Assembly (NCBI GenBank): GCA_004794785.1
Contig: SJOL01007286.1
Span: 369,807 to 433,806 of the forward strand
Length of the DNA: 64,000 nucleotides
DNA from: Opisthorchis felineus
Lineage: Eukaryota; Platyhelminthes; Trematoda; Opisthorchiida; Opisthorchiidae
Direction: 5' to 3'
The notes under the pieces are model-generated. The model did not search any database and was not told where the DNA came from. It saw only the letters and a program-made list of their open reading frames with translations. Position 1 is the stretch's first letter; every line of letters begins with the position of its first letter. Both the position numbers and the translations under genes were made by a program. Of this stretch, positions 23,051-34,200 are shown in pieces.

Positions 23051-25326
23051 TTTTATGCGAGTCCTTGTGCTGGCAAACATACTGCCCGGCGCTGAGAACT
23101 TAAAGAGCAGTGCTAAACCGTTTTTTCGCTTGTGCCTTTCAGGTGTACGAGAGCCGCTGAACGACAAGAACAAAACCGACCCGGGAAACTTGGGCAAAAG
23201 CCTCGATCCTGTGTATCAATCCGTGAATCCGTGGTAAATTATGTTTGTACCTCTTGTACGGTGTTGCTCAGGTCGTCAGCCTACTGTGTACATGCTCATA
23301 CACTCTTCGTTGAATGCTGCGCCACAGAGTGCTGACACCTGATTAAGAGCTCTTTCAGATTGCTCCGTAAGATCGCATCCATACGAATTCACTGTTCATG
23401 ACACCACCAGAGGGAAAGAAAACTTGCCGGCAAAAAGGTTCGAAGTTGGCCTCACTTCAGTCCGGGATAATTAGGTGACAATTTGGGGTCTCACCATGCA
23501 TAGGTGCATGAGTACCAACGGAAACAATATTGCGGGACATGTGCAGGCTCACGTTACCAAACAACGGGGGCAAAATGCACGCGAGTGCCATGTCATTTTT
23601 GTTATAGTCCGGGCTGCACCTTGTCATATTTATGTCGCGTACGTGCGGCTGAGAAACCACCTCCCGTGTGGCCGCCCTGATCATCTCGAGTTTAGTGTGG
23701 AATCCTGAGGAGGATATCCTATCACAGTGCGAACAGAAGTGTTACGACAGTTCACAGCAACGTTTTTTGACGTCTACGCAGACGCATGCGCTAGACGGTA
23801 CGAAAGACAGATCTTGGTTTAAAGCGCTTAGCTGCCGCGACCCTGGGGTGATGCACAGTCAATGCTGACGAAACCAGAAATGTGCATAGATTAAGGCTGT
23901 CCTCGCGTTTTTAGGTTTTACGCGAACAAAGGGGGAAATGTTGGCGATAAGATAACAGGTTTTGCAAACGGCATCATGGGATTTGAAGCACAACCACATT
24001 GATTCGCTTTTCGCCCTTCATGTCAGTCACACATTACTCGGAGCGTAATAGTTGATGGATATTATTGCCAAGGCTATTCACAATAGTTGAAAGTGAAGTG
24101 ATAATAAAAAACAGCGCCGTGAACATGATGAATGCTTTTAGATAAATGACAAAGCCTCTGTTTGTTCACATATTTCAGGGCACCAATACTAACCCCCACA
24201 CGATGCACTCCAGGAAAATTCACGATGACCTTAACGAGACATATACAGTCGTTGCATCTCCTGATCAAATGTAATAGCCCGTATCGTTCCGTTACACGGC
24301 CAGCTCTCCCAAGCTGAACGAGATGGACCGCACGCGTGTCGCAAGTTCGTCAGTCGTCATGGAGTGCGAGCCACTTCCAGTGATGCACATCAGCCAGGTC
24401 CGTTCAACCGGGAAAGGTATGCGGCGCGAGCTGTGCCTGGTCTACTTGAGTAACTTTTAGCACTCAACTGACAGTCTTTGTAAGCGGTGCTACTGCTGCC
24501 GGAAAATAGGATTTTTTGTTTCCAAGGCGACATCAAGCAGTTTGCTGGAAAAAAATCTGCTTACCATCTTTGGTCACAAATTATGGCACGTTGCGGACCA
24601 CTTAACAGCCATTTGTATTCCCATAAGTATAATATGAATCTGAAAGACACTACGGTTATGCAGTTTCCGATGGGCTATGAGAAGCTAACGGATGCTTTTG
24701 TCATGTTAGTTGTACCGATTAACACTTCCATAAAAGAAAGGATTTTCGCTTCCCCATTCCCAATTTGAGCAAATGTGCCCCAAACAGTGTACTGTATGCT
24801 ATACGGATAATGAAATATCCTTAAGAAATTGGCAGAAAGCTGCGAAATGAACAGGCAAAAATGCGTTGGGATTTTTAGGGCCATCTTCTACTCCGTTACC
24901 CGAAATCATGTCGTTTTCTCCAGCTAGAAGCATCTACCGTGTCCTGATAGTATATCAACCTTTCAGGTTACCGAATGCGGTTCACTGAAGTTCCACTGAA
25001 CTACTTGATCCACCGAAGTACTATGGACCCGTGAAAGTATATTCGTGACAAACTAGACGTCCTCGACTACATACGCAACGGAATCTGTCGTCTACCGTCC
25101 ATAATACATAGTTATCCAGTTCAAAAATTCAAACATGGCGCTGGGTAGTGAAAATTGTAAAAACGCATAAACAATAAGTGCTTCCATATAAACCCAAAAA
25201 CTAATTTTCTTGATGCCGTAGAACCCAGTGAATCTATTATTCTGCTTGTTTGAGTTGGCTCATAGGAAGGCGCGCTATCTTTGCACGTTCCAGCGCGTTG
25301 GTAGGTTTCACGCTTCTGGTGGGCAA
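23051..25326. other. No gene recognised; presumed upstream region of RPL26
   Basis: About 2.3 kb between the CR1-like relic and RPL26. The longest frame (24487-24768 plus, 93 codons) matches nothing I know. A promoter for RPL26 should lie in its 3' part, but I see no motif I can defend. Confidence 0.5.
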
Positions 25327-25343
25327 TTCCTCTTATCTTTAAG
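25327..25343 (+). promoter_or_regulatory. Probable 3' splice acceptor just upstream of the RPL26 start
   Basis: A pyrimidine-rich run (TTCCTCTTATCTTT, 25327-25340) leads to AAG at 25341-25343, two bases before the ATG. This is a good acceptor, either of a 5' UTR intron or for spliced-leader trans-splicing, which trematodes use for a subset of genes. No matching donor was identified. Confidence 0.5.
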
Positions 25344-25345
25344 GG

Positions 25346-25811
25346 ATGAAGTTCAATAAACATGTCAGCAGCTCTCGCAGGAAGGCTAGACGGCGTTATT
25401 TCAATGCCCCTTCACACATTCGCCGTCGGTTAATGAGTGCTCCACTCTCAAAAGAGCTAAGAGCGAAGTATAAAGTCCGCAGTATGCCTATTCGCAAAGG
25501 CGATGAAGTTCAAATCGTTCGTGGAGAAAGGAAGGACACAACGTCTGCTAAAGTCGTTCGGGTGTACAGAAAAAAATTCGTGATCCATATTGAAAGAGTG
25601 CAGTGCCGTAAAAGCAACGGCGCCTATGTTCCAATTGGCATCCACCCATCCAACGTAAGTGTTCCAATTTATACTGGTTCGAGCCTACCAGGTTGTCATC
25701 CATAAACTGAAACTGGATAAGGATCGAAGAAACTTATTGGAACGGAAGGCTGCGGGCAAGCTGGCTGGTGAGGACAAGAATAAATATACCGAGGAGACGA
25801 TCGAGTCTTAG
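25346..25811 (+). CDS. RPL26: 60S ribosomal protein L26 (uL24), two exons
   Basis: Protein of the large ribosomal subunit, binding 23S-like rRNA near the tunnel exit and important early in 60S assembly. Coding exons are 25346-25654 (103 codons exactly) and 25692-25811 (39 codons plus TAG), 142 residues; animal L26 is about 145. Residues 1-30 are the basic N-terminal extension with [13 protein letters not shown]. The KOW domain lies at about residues 47-85 ([30 protein letters not shown]), followed by GIHPSNV and, after the intron, [11 protein letters not shown]. The C-terminus ends KYTEETIES, as expected. Splicing is required: reading through the 37-bp intron shifts frame and stops after 16 foreign residues. 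Oddities: residue 64 is Asp where the KOW motif normally has Gly (ERKD), and residues 87-88 are CR in a normally conserved stretch. It could therefore be a diverged paralogue, but the open frame and the intron argue for a real gene. Confidence 0.93.
25655..25691 (+). other. RPL26: 37-bp intron of RPL26
   Basis: Donor GTAAGT at 25655-25660, acceptor CTACCAG ending at 25691. It falls between codons (phase 0), between Asn103 and the following Val-Val-Ile-His. At 37 bp it is near the lower size limit for eukaryotic introns; very short introns are common in flatworm genes. The placement is forced because the downstream frame resumes the L26 C-terminus exactly. Confidence 0.93.
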
Positions 25812-27164
25812 TTGTTGAATACACGTCATCGGAGAATGATTTTTAATTCCTTTGATAGGTCTGATGGGGTCCATTTACCTCGCAACTATAATTGAATGCC
25901 TGTCGACAGCACGTCTTCCTTGGTGTACACAGCGTCGAATAGATGCTAGCGGCTGTTGGAACGTAATGGCTTGAGTGGTGGTGCGTTAACTTCAAGAAGT
26001 CTGGGAAGTAAGTGCTTCAGCGGGGATCACTAAGCCTACAATCAAGACGTGATTTCGGGGTGATATGTCCAGGTAAAACACCAATAGGAAGCACATGAAT
26101 AACCGTATGGTTGGCCGGAAGGTACAGCCTTATGGATCTACTACTTGGAGCAGCGGCCATGACGGAAAGCGAAGGGGATGCGGCTTTGTCCTTCATCGGA
26201 AGAGACCACCGGATTCCAGCTGTAATTGCTCATCGGCTGTAAGGATGAAGTTGAGCTACGCACTGAATGTTAGTGGACATCGCTGCAGGTAGTGATCATG
26301 ATTGGTTTGGGGGAATCGTATAAAAGTCAATCGCTTTGATTCATGCGAGCCAGCATGTGCATGGCCAGTCTAAGTGTTTCAGTCCCAACACTGGCATCGC
26401 GCTCCAGATGAATGACAGCAGCCACCGTGACTGACATTGTAAGTAGTGGTTTCCAATCCACCAAGTCTACTAGGCTTCCATACAGTGAAATTTGCTTGAC
26501 TTGGTATAAGCAGCTAAGTGGTGGAGATATTGTTTTGAGGATTCGTGTTAGTCCGTTAAGCTACCTGTTTTCCAATCGAGTAGTCAATGTTAAGACATCG
26601 AAGATTTGGCCTACTTTAGCAGGAAGCTACACCGGCTTAGTGGACACTACACACTGCAGTCATCCTTAGTTATGGTCAACCACAGCTGTGCTTACAGCAG
26701 CTGAAATAAATCTAGAATTTGGAACTAAGAGGACATAATTTAGCAAAAATTGACTCGTCGACTTCCGTGTAAGTTTGAGCGGCCAAATCCAACTTTCAGG
26801 GTTATTGAGTCAGGTTGGCCTTACTTTTCTCGGTTTAGCTCATCTCAGCAGCATGCTTGGATGCGGCCGTTGCCACATGCAAACAACTGCATGGAGTTGG
26901 GCGTATGTCAAGTATATGTTGAGCACAAAAAAGTAGTCAGTAAGCCTTTTCTTGGGCATACCCTTGGTCCATCAATCAGGGGTTGTACGCGTGTCATAGC
27001 ACCCTCGGCATTGAAGAACAGATCTCTAGCGTTGTGGCACATTTGGTCGTTACCCGTGATTGCACGCGACAAGCGTCCGTGGTAAATACCTCCACCTCGG
27101 GGGTGTCGCTGTTCGTGGATGACAACCGAATTTCCGACACCCTTGCAGTTGATTGTGAGGTAGC
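25812..27164. other. No gene recognised; 3' flank of RPL26
   Basis: No clear AATAAA follows the RPL26 stop; the only AATAAA nearby lies inside the coding sequence at about 25779. Frames of 65-111 codons on the plus strand (26095, 26412, 26750) match no family I know. Confidence 0.45.
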
Positions 27165-27350
27165 AAATCGTTCAGCTGTGGCATGCTTCCGATGCCTAAC
27201 TGCCATGCCACCCAAAGGAAGCACGAGGGCTGGCATACTGCCAGTTTGCCCAAGCCCAGACAGGAGAAGTCGAAATGCAGAAGTTGGGTTCGAACCACGG
27301 ACCTTCCGGTCAGTAAATTCGAGCTCTAACTGCAGCCATTTCGTCTCTGA
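27165..27350 (-). mobile_element. tRNA-derived SINE
   Basis: Minus-strand copy of the family at 73-262. The B box (GGTTCGAACC) is at about 27286-27296, the block GACCGGAAGGTCCGTGG is read from about 27310, and the 3' body has TTGGGCAAACTGGCAGTATG near 27250. The A box at 27335-27345 is decayed. Confidence 0.85.
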
Positions 27351-28048
27351 GACACAGACTGCCGCATATACCTAATGTAACTGGTGGGTTTAAATGGTTG
27401 TAAAAGAACGCGGCTAGCCTTATCACATACGAGTTAGTCCGAGGTGTTGACTGTAGGTGAAATGGCGCTTTGAGTAGTTTTCCAGTTTCGTCTTAGCACG
27501 GGTTGTCAGAAACGTATTTTGGTTGTTTACGAGGTATCAAATTGAATTGCTGTGGATGCTAAGGAAGTTCAGCTCAGGTTATCAGCTATAAACCGCGTAC
27601 CAAGGGTGCGTCGGTTCTATTTGCTGCTGAACGAGAATCTCAGCTGATCCACGTGGATGAAAAATGTAGGAAACCTCACAGTCCCGGGTCGCGTCGCACC
27701 GTTAATGACGAAGGATATCAGACTACAGTACGGCTTTGCGGTTGTGGTACATCGTCTGTGCTGTCTCAGAATCTGGGTTGTCATCACTTCTACATGCTAA
27801 TGCCAAGATATTCACAACCATCGGATCACTGAATTGGGCTCGGATAATGCAGTGCCTTCGTCTCTAGGTTGCATTCAACACTACGGACCATGCCATCAAA
27901 ACCTTCATGTTTCCAGTCTCATGAGGCGCGCCAGTCCAGTCCCATTTTATTTTGTTTTTCCGTCGGGAAGTTTGCACGTCGTTACGGTACGCCACAGCGT
28001 TTGCACGCTATTCGACATAATGGGGAACGAGACGGGTCCAAAAGATGC

Positions 28049-28261
28049 AAAACAGCAAGTGGGGGCGAGGTGGCTCAGTGGTTAGAGTGCGAATTTACTG
28101 ACCGGAAGGTCCGTGGTTTGAACCCAACCTCTGTCTTTCGACTTCCTCTGTCTAGGTTTGGGCAACCTGGCACTATCCCAGCCCTCGTGCTTCCTGGTGC
28201 ATGGCAGTTAGGCACCGGAAGGGTGCTACAGCTGAACAATTCAATTTAAAAAACAGCAAGT
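28049..28261 (+). mobile_element. tRNA-derived SINE with 12-bp target-site duplication
   Basis: SINE body 28061-28249 with A box TGGCTCAGTGG (28071-28081) and B box GGTTTGAACCC (near 28114). It is flanked by the perfect direct repeat AAAACAGCAAGT at 28049-28060 and 28250-28261, the mark of LINE-mediated insertion. It ends in an A/T-rich tail (CAATTTAA). It shows the element's true length in this window, about 189 bp, and is the best-preserved copy. Confidence 0.93.
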
Positions 28262-29439
28262 AGGAGGGGTCACATAAAGATCAGCGAGTGGTTACGGCAG
28301 TGTCATAGTGCGCTGCCAAGTCGTTGAGGCCCTCTAACCATTAAGGGGATGGGTCCCTCTCCAAATCTCGTAGGCGGCGTGAACCAACATGACTGGGTCT
28401 CGTTATTGCGTTTACAATGTTTTACTCCGGGTATTGCTGTGTCCTCCCTGCATCGGAAGGGGGTGGCACGCCGTGACGATACTCGATTACCTGGTGTATC
28501 AAGAACATAGCCTGTTTAGTGTAGCTGGTTTAGCATGCATGTTCCCGAGTACTATTCACCTCACTCCGGGGTTGCTACATCCGTGTTCCCACGACACGCG
28601 TGCAATGATTTGAAGGCACCGATGGTAGGCGTGCAGTTTTCTTGCTTCAACGCGTGGCAACCAAGTCTCAGCCGTAAAACGATACCAGAATCGTTGCACC
28701 GTTGTGGACACTACCCCCTATTGACAGCTCAACGGTACGTCACCATAAGGGCCTGGGTGAGTTTGCTAATACTAACGGATAGGTGAATTCAGTAACTACC
28801 ATCAGCGTCCTGAACTCCATGGTTACGTTTGGTGTATCCGCTCAGGTTTGTAGCAACGCTGTAAAACGCAATCCGATGCATGTAGGAACATTGTAGGCTG
28901 CCTATTGTGTTGTATCTTCGAGCGGAATCTCAGCCAAGCAGTGCTGAATTGGCGTCGCGCTACATGGTCAGTTTACACTCCGCTAGCGTTATTCGTGAAC
29001 CTTGGCGAATAGGTGTTTTGCCTTGGTCAGCGTGTCTAAGCCAATTTGGAAACAGGTGTGGGTTCTAGCAAATTGCGGGTAGTCGGTTACCGTATCTATA
29101 TTCATAGATGGTACATAAGCCACAGCTCCAGCGGTGGTGATGTAAGCCCCACCGTAGTTGTAGCGCCGCTACTTACTTCAATACTTCTGTGGCACCTTGG
29201 GTCCGAGTGGACCAGACAAGGTTTTTGACCAGGTGGAACACGCGCACATCACATTTTATCACGTTTAGTGCTAAAGAAGCGTTATGCCTGCCATCTACCG
29301 ACGATGGCAGTAATCTTTTCAAAAGAGACTTGGGCTCTTTTATCTTGGCCATTGGTCCGGATATTCTTCATGGCCTTCATTCGAGTACTTCCTGTGGGTG
29401 CTATTCGAACGTCACCACAACTGGTGGAGTTCTCCGGAG
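28262..29439. other. No gene recognised
   Basis: About 1.2 kb; short plus-strand frames (28389, 28535, 29046, 29189) without family resemblance. Confidence 0.45.
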
Positions 29440-29960
29440 CCGGCTCTTCATTTTCGTCCAAATTTGTCATTGATATCATCATGTTTGAGGGATCGTGAAT
29501 CCGGATATCGATACCACGTTTGAAAGTTTGGTTAACTTTTATTACGGGGACAGCATCGTTCCGTTAATGGGTGGGCTTGTACCCGCATAAACCTCAATGG
29601 GATAGCAAGCGCTTTCTTTTTCCGGCGTGCGCCTTACACCTTCAAAGTGCAAGTTTTTGCTTCAGGATTTCTCAGCTCTTTTACCTCCTTGTGACATGAG
29701 ATTGCGTTTGTTGATACGTATACTTAAGTTCACAGCGGCATGAATCGCTCCTGTTCTGTGAGAGACAAAGTCAATGCGTGCACCAAAAATACTCGCCAAG
29801 CTATGACAGTTTTGGCGTCAGAAAAGAACACAGGCTAAAGGGTTATGTCTACGAAGTAGCCATGAGGGCAGTCGATCTAGAATTATGAATCCGGGCTTTG
29901 GATCTGTAGACTTCAGCCATAATCGAATGTGATAATCGATACCTTTGTAGCATAGCAATC
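29440..29960 (+). mobile_element. RTE-like LINE relic, very degenerate
   Basis: SSKFVIDIIMFEG at about 29454-29493 resembles the block after RT motif B (PFLFNFVIDEIM). At 29800-29950, in mixed frames, KGYVYEVAMRAV, then DNRYLCSIA, resemble the C-terminal blocks KGRVY...VRAV and DNRCLRTIA seen in the copy at 10800-11620. The YADD region between them is not recognisable. The call depends on these two end blocks in the right order and spacing. Confidence 0.45.
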
Positions 29961-30599
29961 CTTAACTGGGCATGTGCAAGCGAGTACTAGGTGCTGGGTT
30001 AGAGTTGTTTGAATAACCGGGAACTTTGTCAGGTTAAGGTGTTTGGGGAATTAGCGAGTGTTTGCTCGACTATCGCCCGCCAAATCCTTTTCGGTGAAAG
30101 GCTACCAGAAGGCAGGGCAGAAAATAACGGTGGCTACTATCAAGTTGAGCGCTGTGGAATTCTCATGCCTTCCAGGCCCCACTTGGTCCTCTTGGCGAAT
30201 GGATGGAAACATGGTTACGCCTCCGCCTATTCGAAGCCCCGTTTTGGTTTTTCGGCGGGCGTCACGTAACGAGGCTAGGTGCACTCTTATGAGAGTGTTA
30301 GTGCGACTGCTATGCTTCGAATGTCATCAGCTACAAGCCGGTTACGCGTTTGTTGGTTCTGGAAGTAATGATTTCGTTCGCCGAGAACGTATCGAGCCAC
30401 TTATTGAAGACCATAACTTGAATGATGAATCAGATAACAAACCCACAAGTGTCCGGGACAACTGTAAGTGTGGGATTTGGGAAAGAGGTTGCTACGCACT
30501 ACACATTTTAGCTTGGTAACATCGGTTGCGCAACTAGACTCCTGGCGTCATTGATTCGTCGTCTCACGGAGGCGCGTGAGCAACAAGCAGAATTTCGAC
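29961..30599. other. No gene recognised
   Basis: Two overlapping plus frames (30009-30269 and 30058-30519) match nothing I know; they lie between two RTE-like relics and might be decayed element sequence. Confidence 0.4.
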
Positions 30600-31270
30600 T
30601 TGGTAGAGACTGCATCGTACACACCACACTGTCAGGTGTTGGAGCAACGTCCTACGTACAAACGACCAATAGTCTTGGTGCTCCTTGACTTCAAGGTGCC
30701 TTCTATTCTGTGGTCTGTGCTTCTAGCTACGTGCCCAACAGGCGTGCCCTATGAGTTAGCACAACCCGGTCCTTATATTTCGGGCGCTCGAGAGTACATG
30801 TAGGGGTCTCTAAAGGCTTCTGTACAAAAAGTGGTGTTCGACAAGGATGTCCATTCTTCACGTTTGTTGTCGGTGAAACAATGAGGCGAAAATCAGGGGT
30901 TCTTCAAAACCCCAGTATCCACATTATTACTGGTGAAAACCTAGGCGGTCTGGAGTGCGCAAACAATATCGTTCACATATTTGAAGATGAGGACAGTACA
31001 GGCACTGTTGAATTAACTGATCACCATGCTGTCCTTTGGTACGTACCTCGCACTTAAACAACGCAGAGTCGTGCTTCAAAACGTACAGTGCCTAAACGTA
31101 CTCTTGCAGTCCAAGGAGAAGCATTATGGTTTTGAGGAATTTCACGTACCTCGGAAGTTGTGCTGGTAATGTGCCTGATGAAGTTAATGCCTGAATCTTG
31201 AATCGCGTTTGCTAATTCGCGTCACTTGTGGCATCGAAAAGACATATCTGGTTTGCCTTTGAAGAGGCCG
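30600..31270 (+). mobile_element. RTE-like LINE relic: reverse-transcriptase motifs A to C-terminus
   Basis: Frame 30576-30803 gives VLEQRPTYKRPIVLVLLDFK, the block leading into RT motif A, but the catalytic Asp region has decayed (VPSILW). SGVRQGCPFFTF (motif B) is at about 30829-30864. GGLECANNIVHIFEDED at about 30945-30995 aligns with the YADD block; the catalytic DD has become NN. LNLESRLLIRVTCGIEKTYL near 31192-31250 corresponds to the AFANLRH block. Several frames and stops are needed. Same family as 10800-11620 by its shared IVH-FEDE spacing. Confidence 0.7.
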
Positions 31271-34200
31271 CTGGGACTGCTCAGTCGAATGAAATCGACC
31301 AGCAGTTCGATTGGTTTGGTCCGGACTCTGTGACACCGCGTCCCACATTGCAAGTACAAAAGACTGATACCTCTGCGGTATCAGTGAGGAGGTAGTAAGT
31401 GGCTTGCTCCGTGCAACTAGCGTGTCCTTATTCATGGGAGCAGCAATGCTGTTTTCTCCCGAGGGAGGACAAGTTAGAAAATATCGGCCCTAAAATCCGC
31501 ATATTCCGGTCTCACAATTTGACCGTGACTGCCGGTGAATTATCCAATACTCTCGAAATACGGTTGAAACCTACCAAGACCCCGGTGCGATTGCAATGGC
31601 ACCTGCATAGCAGCATCAGGAATGAGTCGTCTATGCTTTGCTTCTTGCGCTCTCGATCTAGGCTGGCCACCCGCAGCCAAGCTCGTCAGCCTATTGAGTC
31701 ATTGGCTCCGGACAAGGCCTCCAAGAAAACATCGCTGCCCGTTGCCTTTTGAGTCAGACTTTTAGCTCAAAGGCTTAAGGTGGGTCACCTCAAATAACCC
31801 CCTCGGCCCGGACAACTAGGAAGTGTCATTCGTCCACCAGCCCTCATCCACACCCCCCACCTCAACTTGTCTACCACGATCAGTCCCATAACCATTGTTC
31901 CTTGTCTAAACTGTCACAACGAAGCAAGCAAACTATGCTAGTCCCATACTGTACTTAAAAGATGTGCCCCACTTAGCAGCCTTCAATTTCTGTACTGTCT
32001 GTCGAATTAGGCAACAGACCTCTGTTTCTGAACCATTGATGCCTCTTTCTGTCTGTGTTGTGTCTCCAAAACGCTCATACAAAACTACATTTCAGTCATG
32101 CATCCCAAACCGCCTAGGGCGAATTCGGATTCTACCAAGATCATTGGGGATCGATTCGGTAGACGGTGTTGTGTCGGCAAACGTCTGGACACTGCAGTTC
32201 TGAAGCTGAGAAAGATGATTTTTTTATCGAGATCTGTCGCGACTGCTTCGGTCAGCAGGAAGAACTGTGATATGAACACCCAATTTGGACGACTGAGCCC
32301 GGAACAAGCGCAGTTATGTGGCACATTCGGAACCTGGTAGCGACTTCAGTTGTGTGCAGGACATCATCGGTTCCTGACCAGTACAAATTTTCAGCCCCAT
32401 AGCGTGCCCACGGTGAGTTACTTGACGGCCGCCAACTTCAATCTGTTCGTGGACAGATGAATCATGTGGCTGCCAGTTGCCGATGGGGAATCTCAGTTAA
32501 CCACTGTCCTTGTCTCTGGGATATGGCGTGAGATGGACTCCGTTATTCCGACGTCTTTAAACCAACAGACCCGTTCCGTGTCAGTGGTCGGCTGCGATCG
32601 CGCCGCGAAGTAACAATCGTCGACAATTAAGTGTTCGTTGACTGACAGCCTATCGTAATTCAAATAGTCATTTTCTCGGTTTTAGACGAGGAATCTCCAA
32701 CTTCTGTAGACTCTTGATTGGGTCTTTTGGAGCTCATGGCAAATCCATTTTGAGAAGTAATCGGCCTATGCCCTTGACACGGGTGTTCCTGAGTTTTTCG
32801 GAGATCCACCTCACATTCGTATTACATTTACGCGCCATCAGAGGTGACCCGTAAATTTTACAGTTGAGATCTCGAAGACTCTGTCTGAGGTTTTTTTTAC
32901 GGTGGTCACTAATCCGGCATTCACATGGCTTGAACGATGATTCCGTTCGCGGCATTGTGCTGTGAATTTGGATTTTTCTAATCCGGTAACTAACAGCTTG
33001 CATCGGTTTTGAGTGTATTTAATCCGATCCACCTTTGCCTTAAGCTATCGGTTACTTATACTTCGTACAAACGAAAGCCGTACTAAAACTACTCAGGTAT
33101 TCTAACTTTGCTGCTGCTACCCTACATCAACCACATTGTAGGGATGTTCGACCGAAGAATTCACACTCCGTGTGTCTGATCATGGACCAAATTGAACACC
33201 AGCTTGCTGAACGTGTACATAGTTCGAGATTCATGTTCTGTACAAATCGGTCGAGTGCTGAAAGCCTCGTTAGATGCTTCGGCTAAATCTTGCACCAGAA
33301 GAACATTGAGTTGGAACCTAGTACACGGAGAAAGTATGATAATACTCCACTTATTTCGTACTTCTACTGTTGTTACGTTATCCATGGTCCTTTTGGAGGT
33401 CTCTCCTAAGGCGTGCTGTCTTCTAAGCTTTACTTGTGTACATGCGTACTTTGGGCAAACACTAAACTACGGTTGATTTTACACGCCTAACTGTTATTTT
33501 TAATAATGTGCACGCAATCCGTTTCCAGTGTACTCTCTTCAAGGTGGGTTAGACATTTGTGTCGCACTGTTACCAGGATGGTTTGTACTTGCTCTATGAG
33601 GACTTCGATAGACAAGGTACATTCCACTGAGGGGGACAGCAATGTGCATTCGGTACACAGCCAATTTATCCGAACTTCGTCTTTTTGTTGCTAGAGTTAT
33701 TTAGGCTGCGATTCAAAATCTGTCTTGTTGTAGACCGAGTGCTAATTTCCAGGGCTCTCAGAATGAACCGAGTAGTGCCAGATAATCAGATCACTACTTT
33801 GCGACTGTTGTCTTCTCTTTCAGAAAACGGTGCGAGGGTGACTCGGGCGTCCTGCACATTAAGTGGGGCTTATATAAGGCCCCTGATGTCTCCCTTCCTT
33901 ATAAACTTTCCGAGTGGCAATATAATGGAAGGATAATCAGATGCTCCGCATCTATGACAATAGAACACCTCCCGAGTCGTATGATAACCGACTTTGAGCA
34001 TATACGCCATGTACCCCTTGTCAGTTGTTCACCCTCCAAGCTGTATGTATTTTCTAGAAAATGTGGCAGGTTTTTTTTTGGAACGTGCTCTGTACCTTCA
34101 AAGGAGTGGCATCGCCCCACCTTTGATTTACTTGGTGTGCGAGGTATATGCTTGACGAATGCCTGGAGGACAGTGAGTGTACTTGGGCTATTCCTTCCTT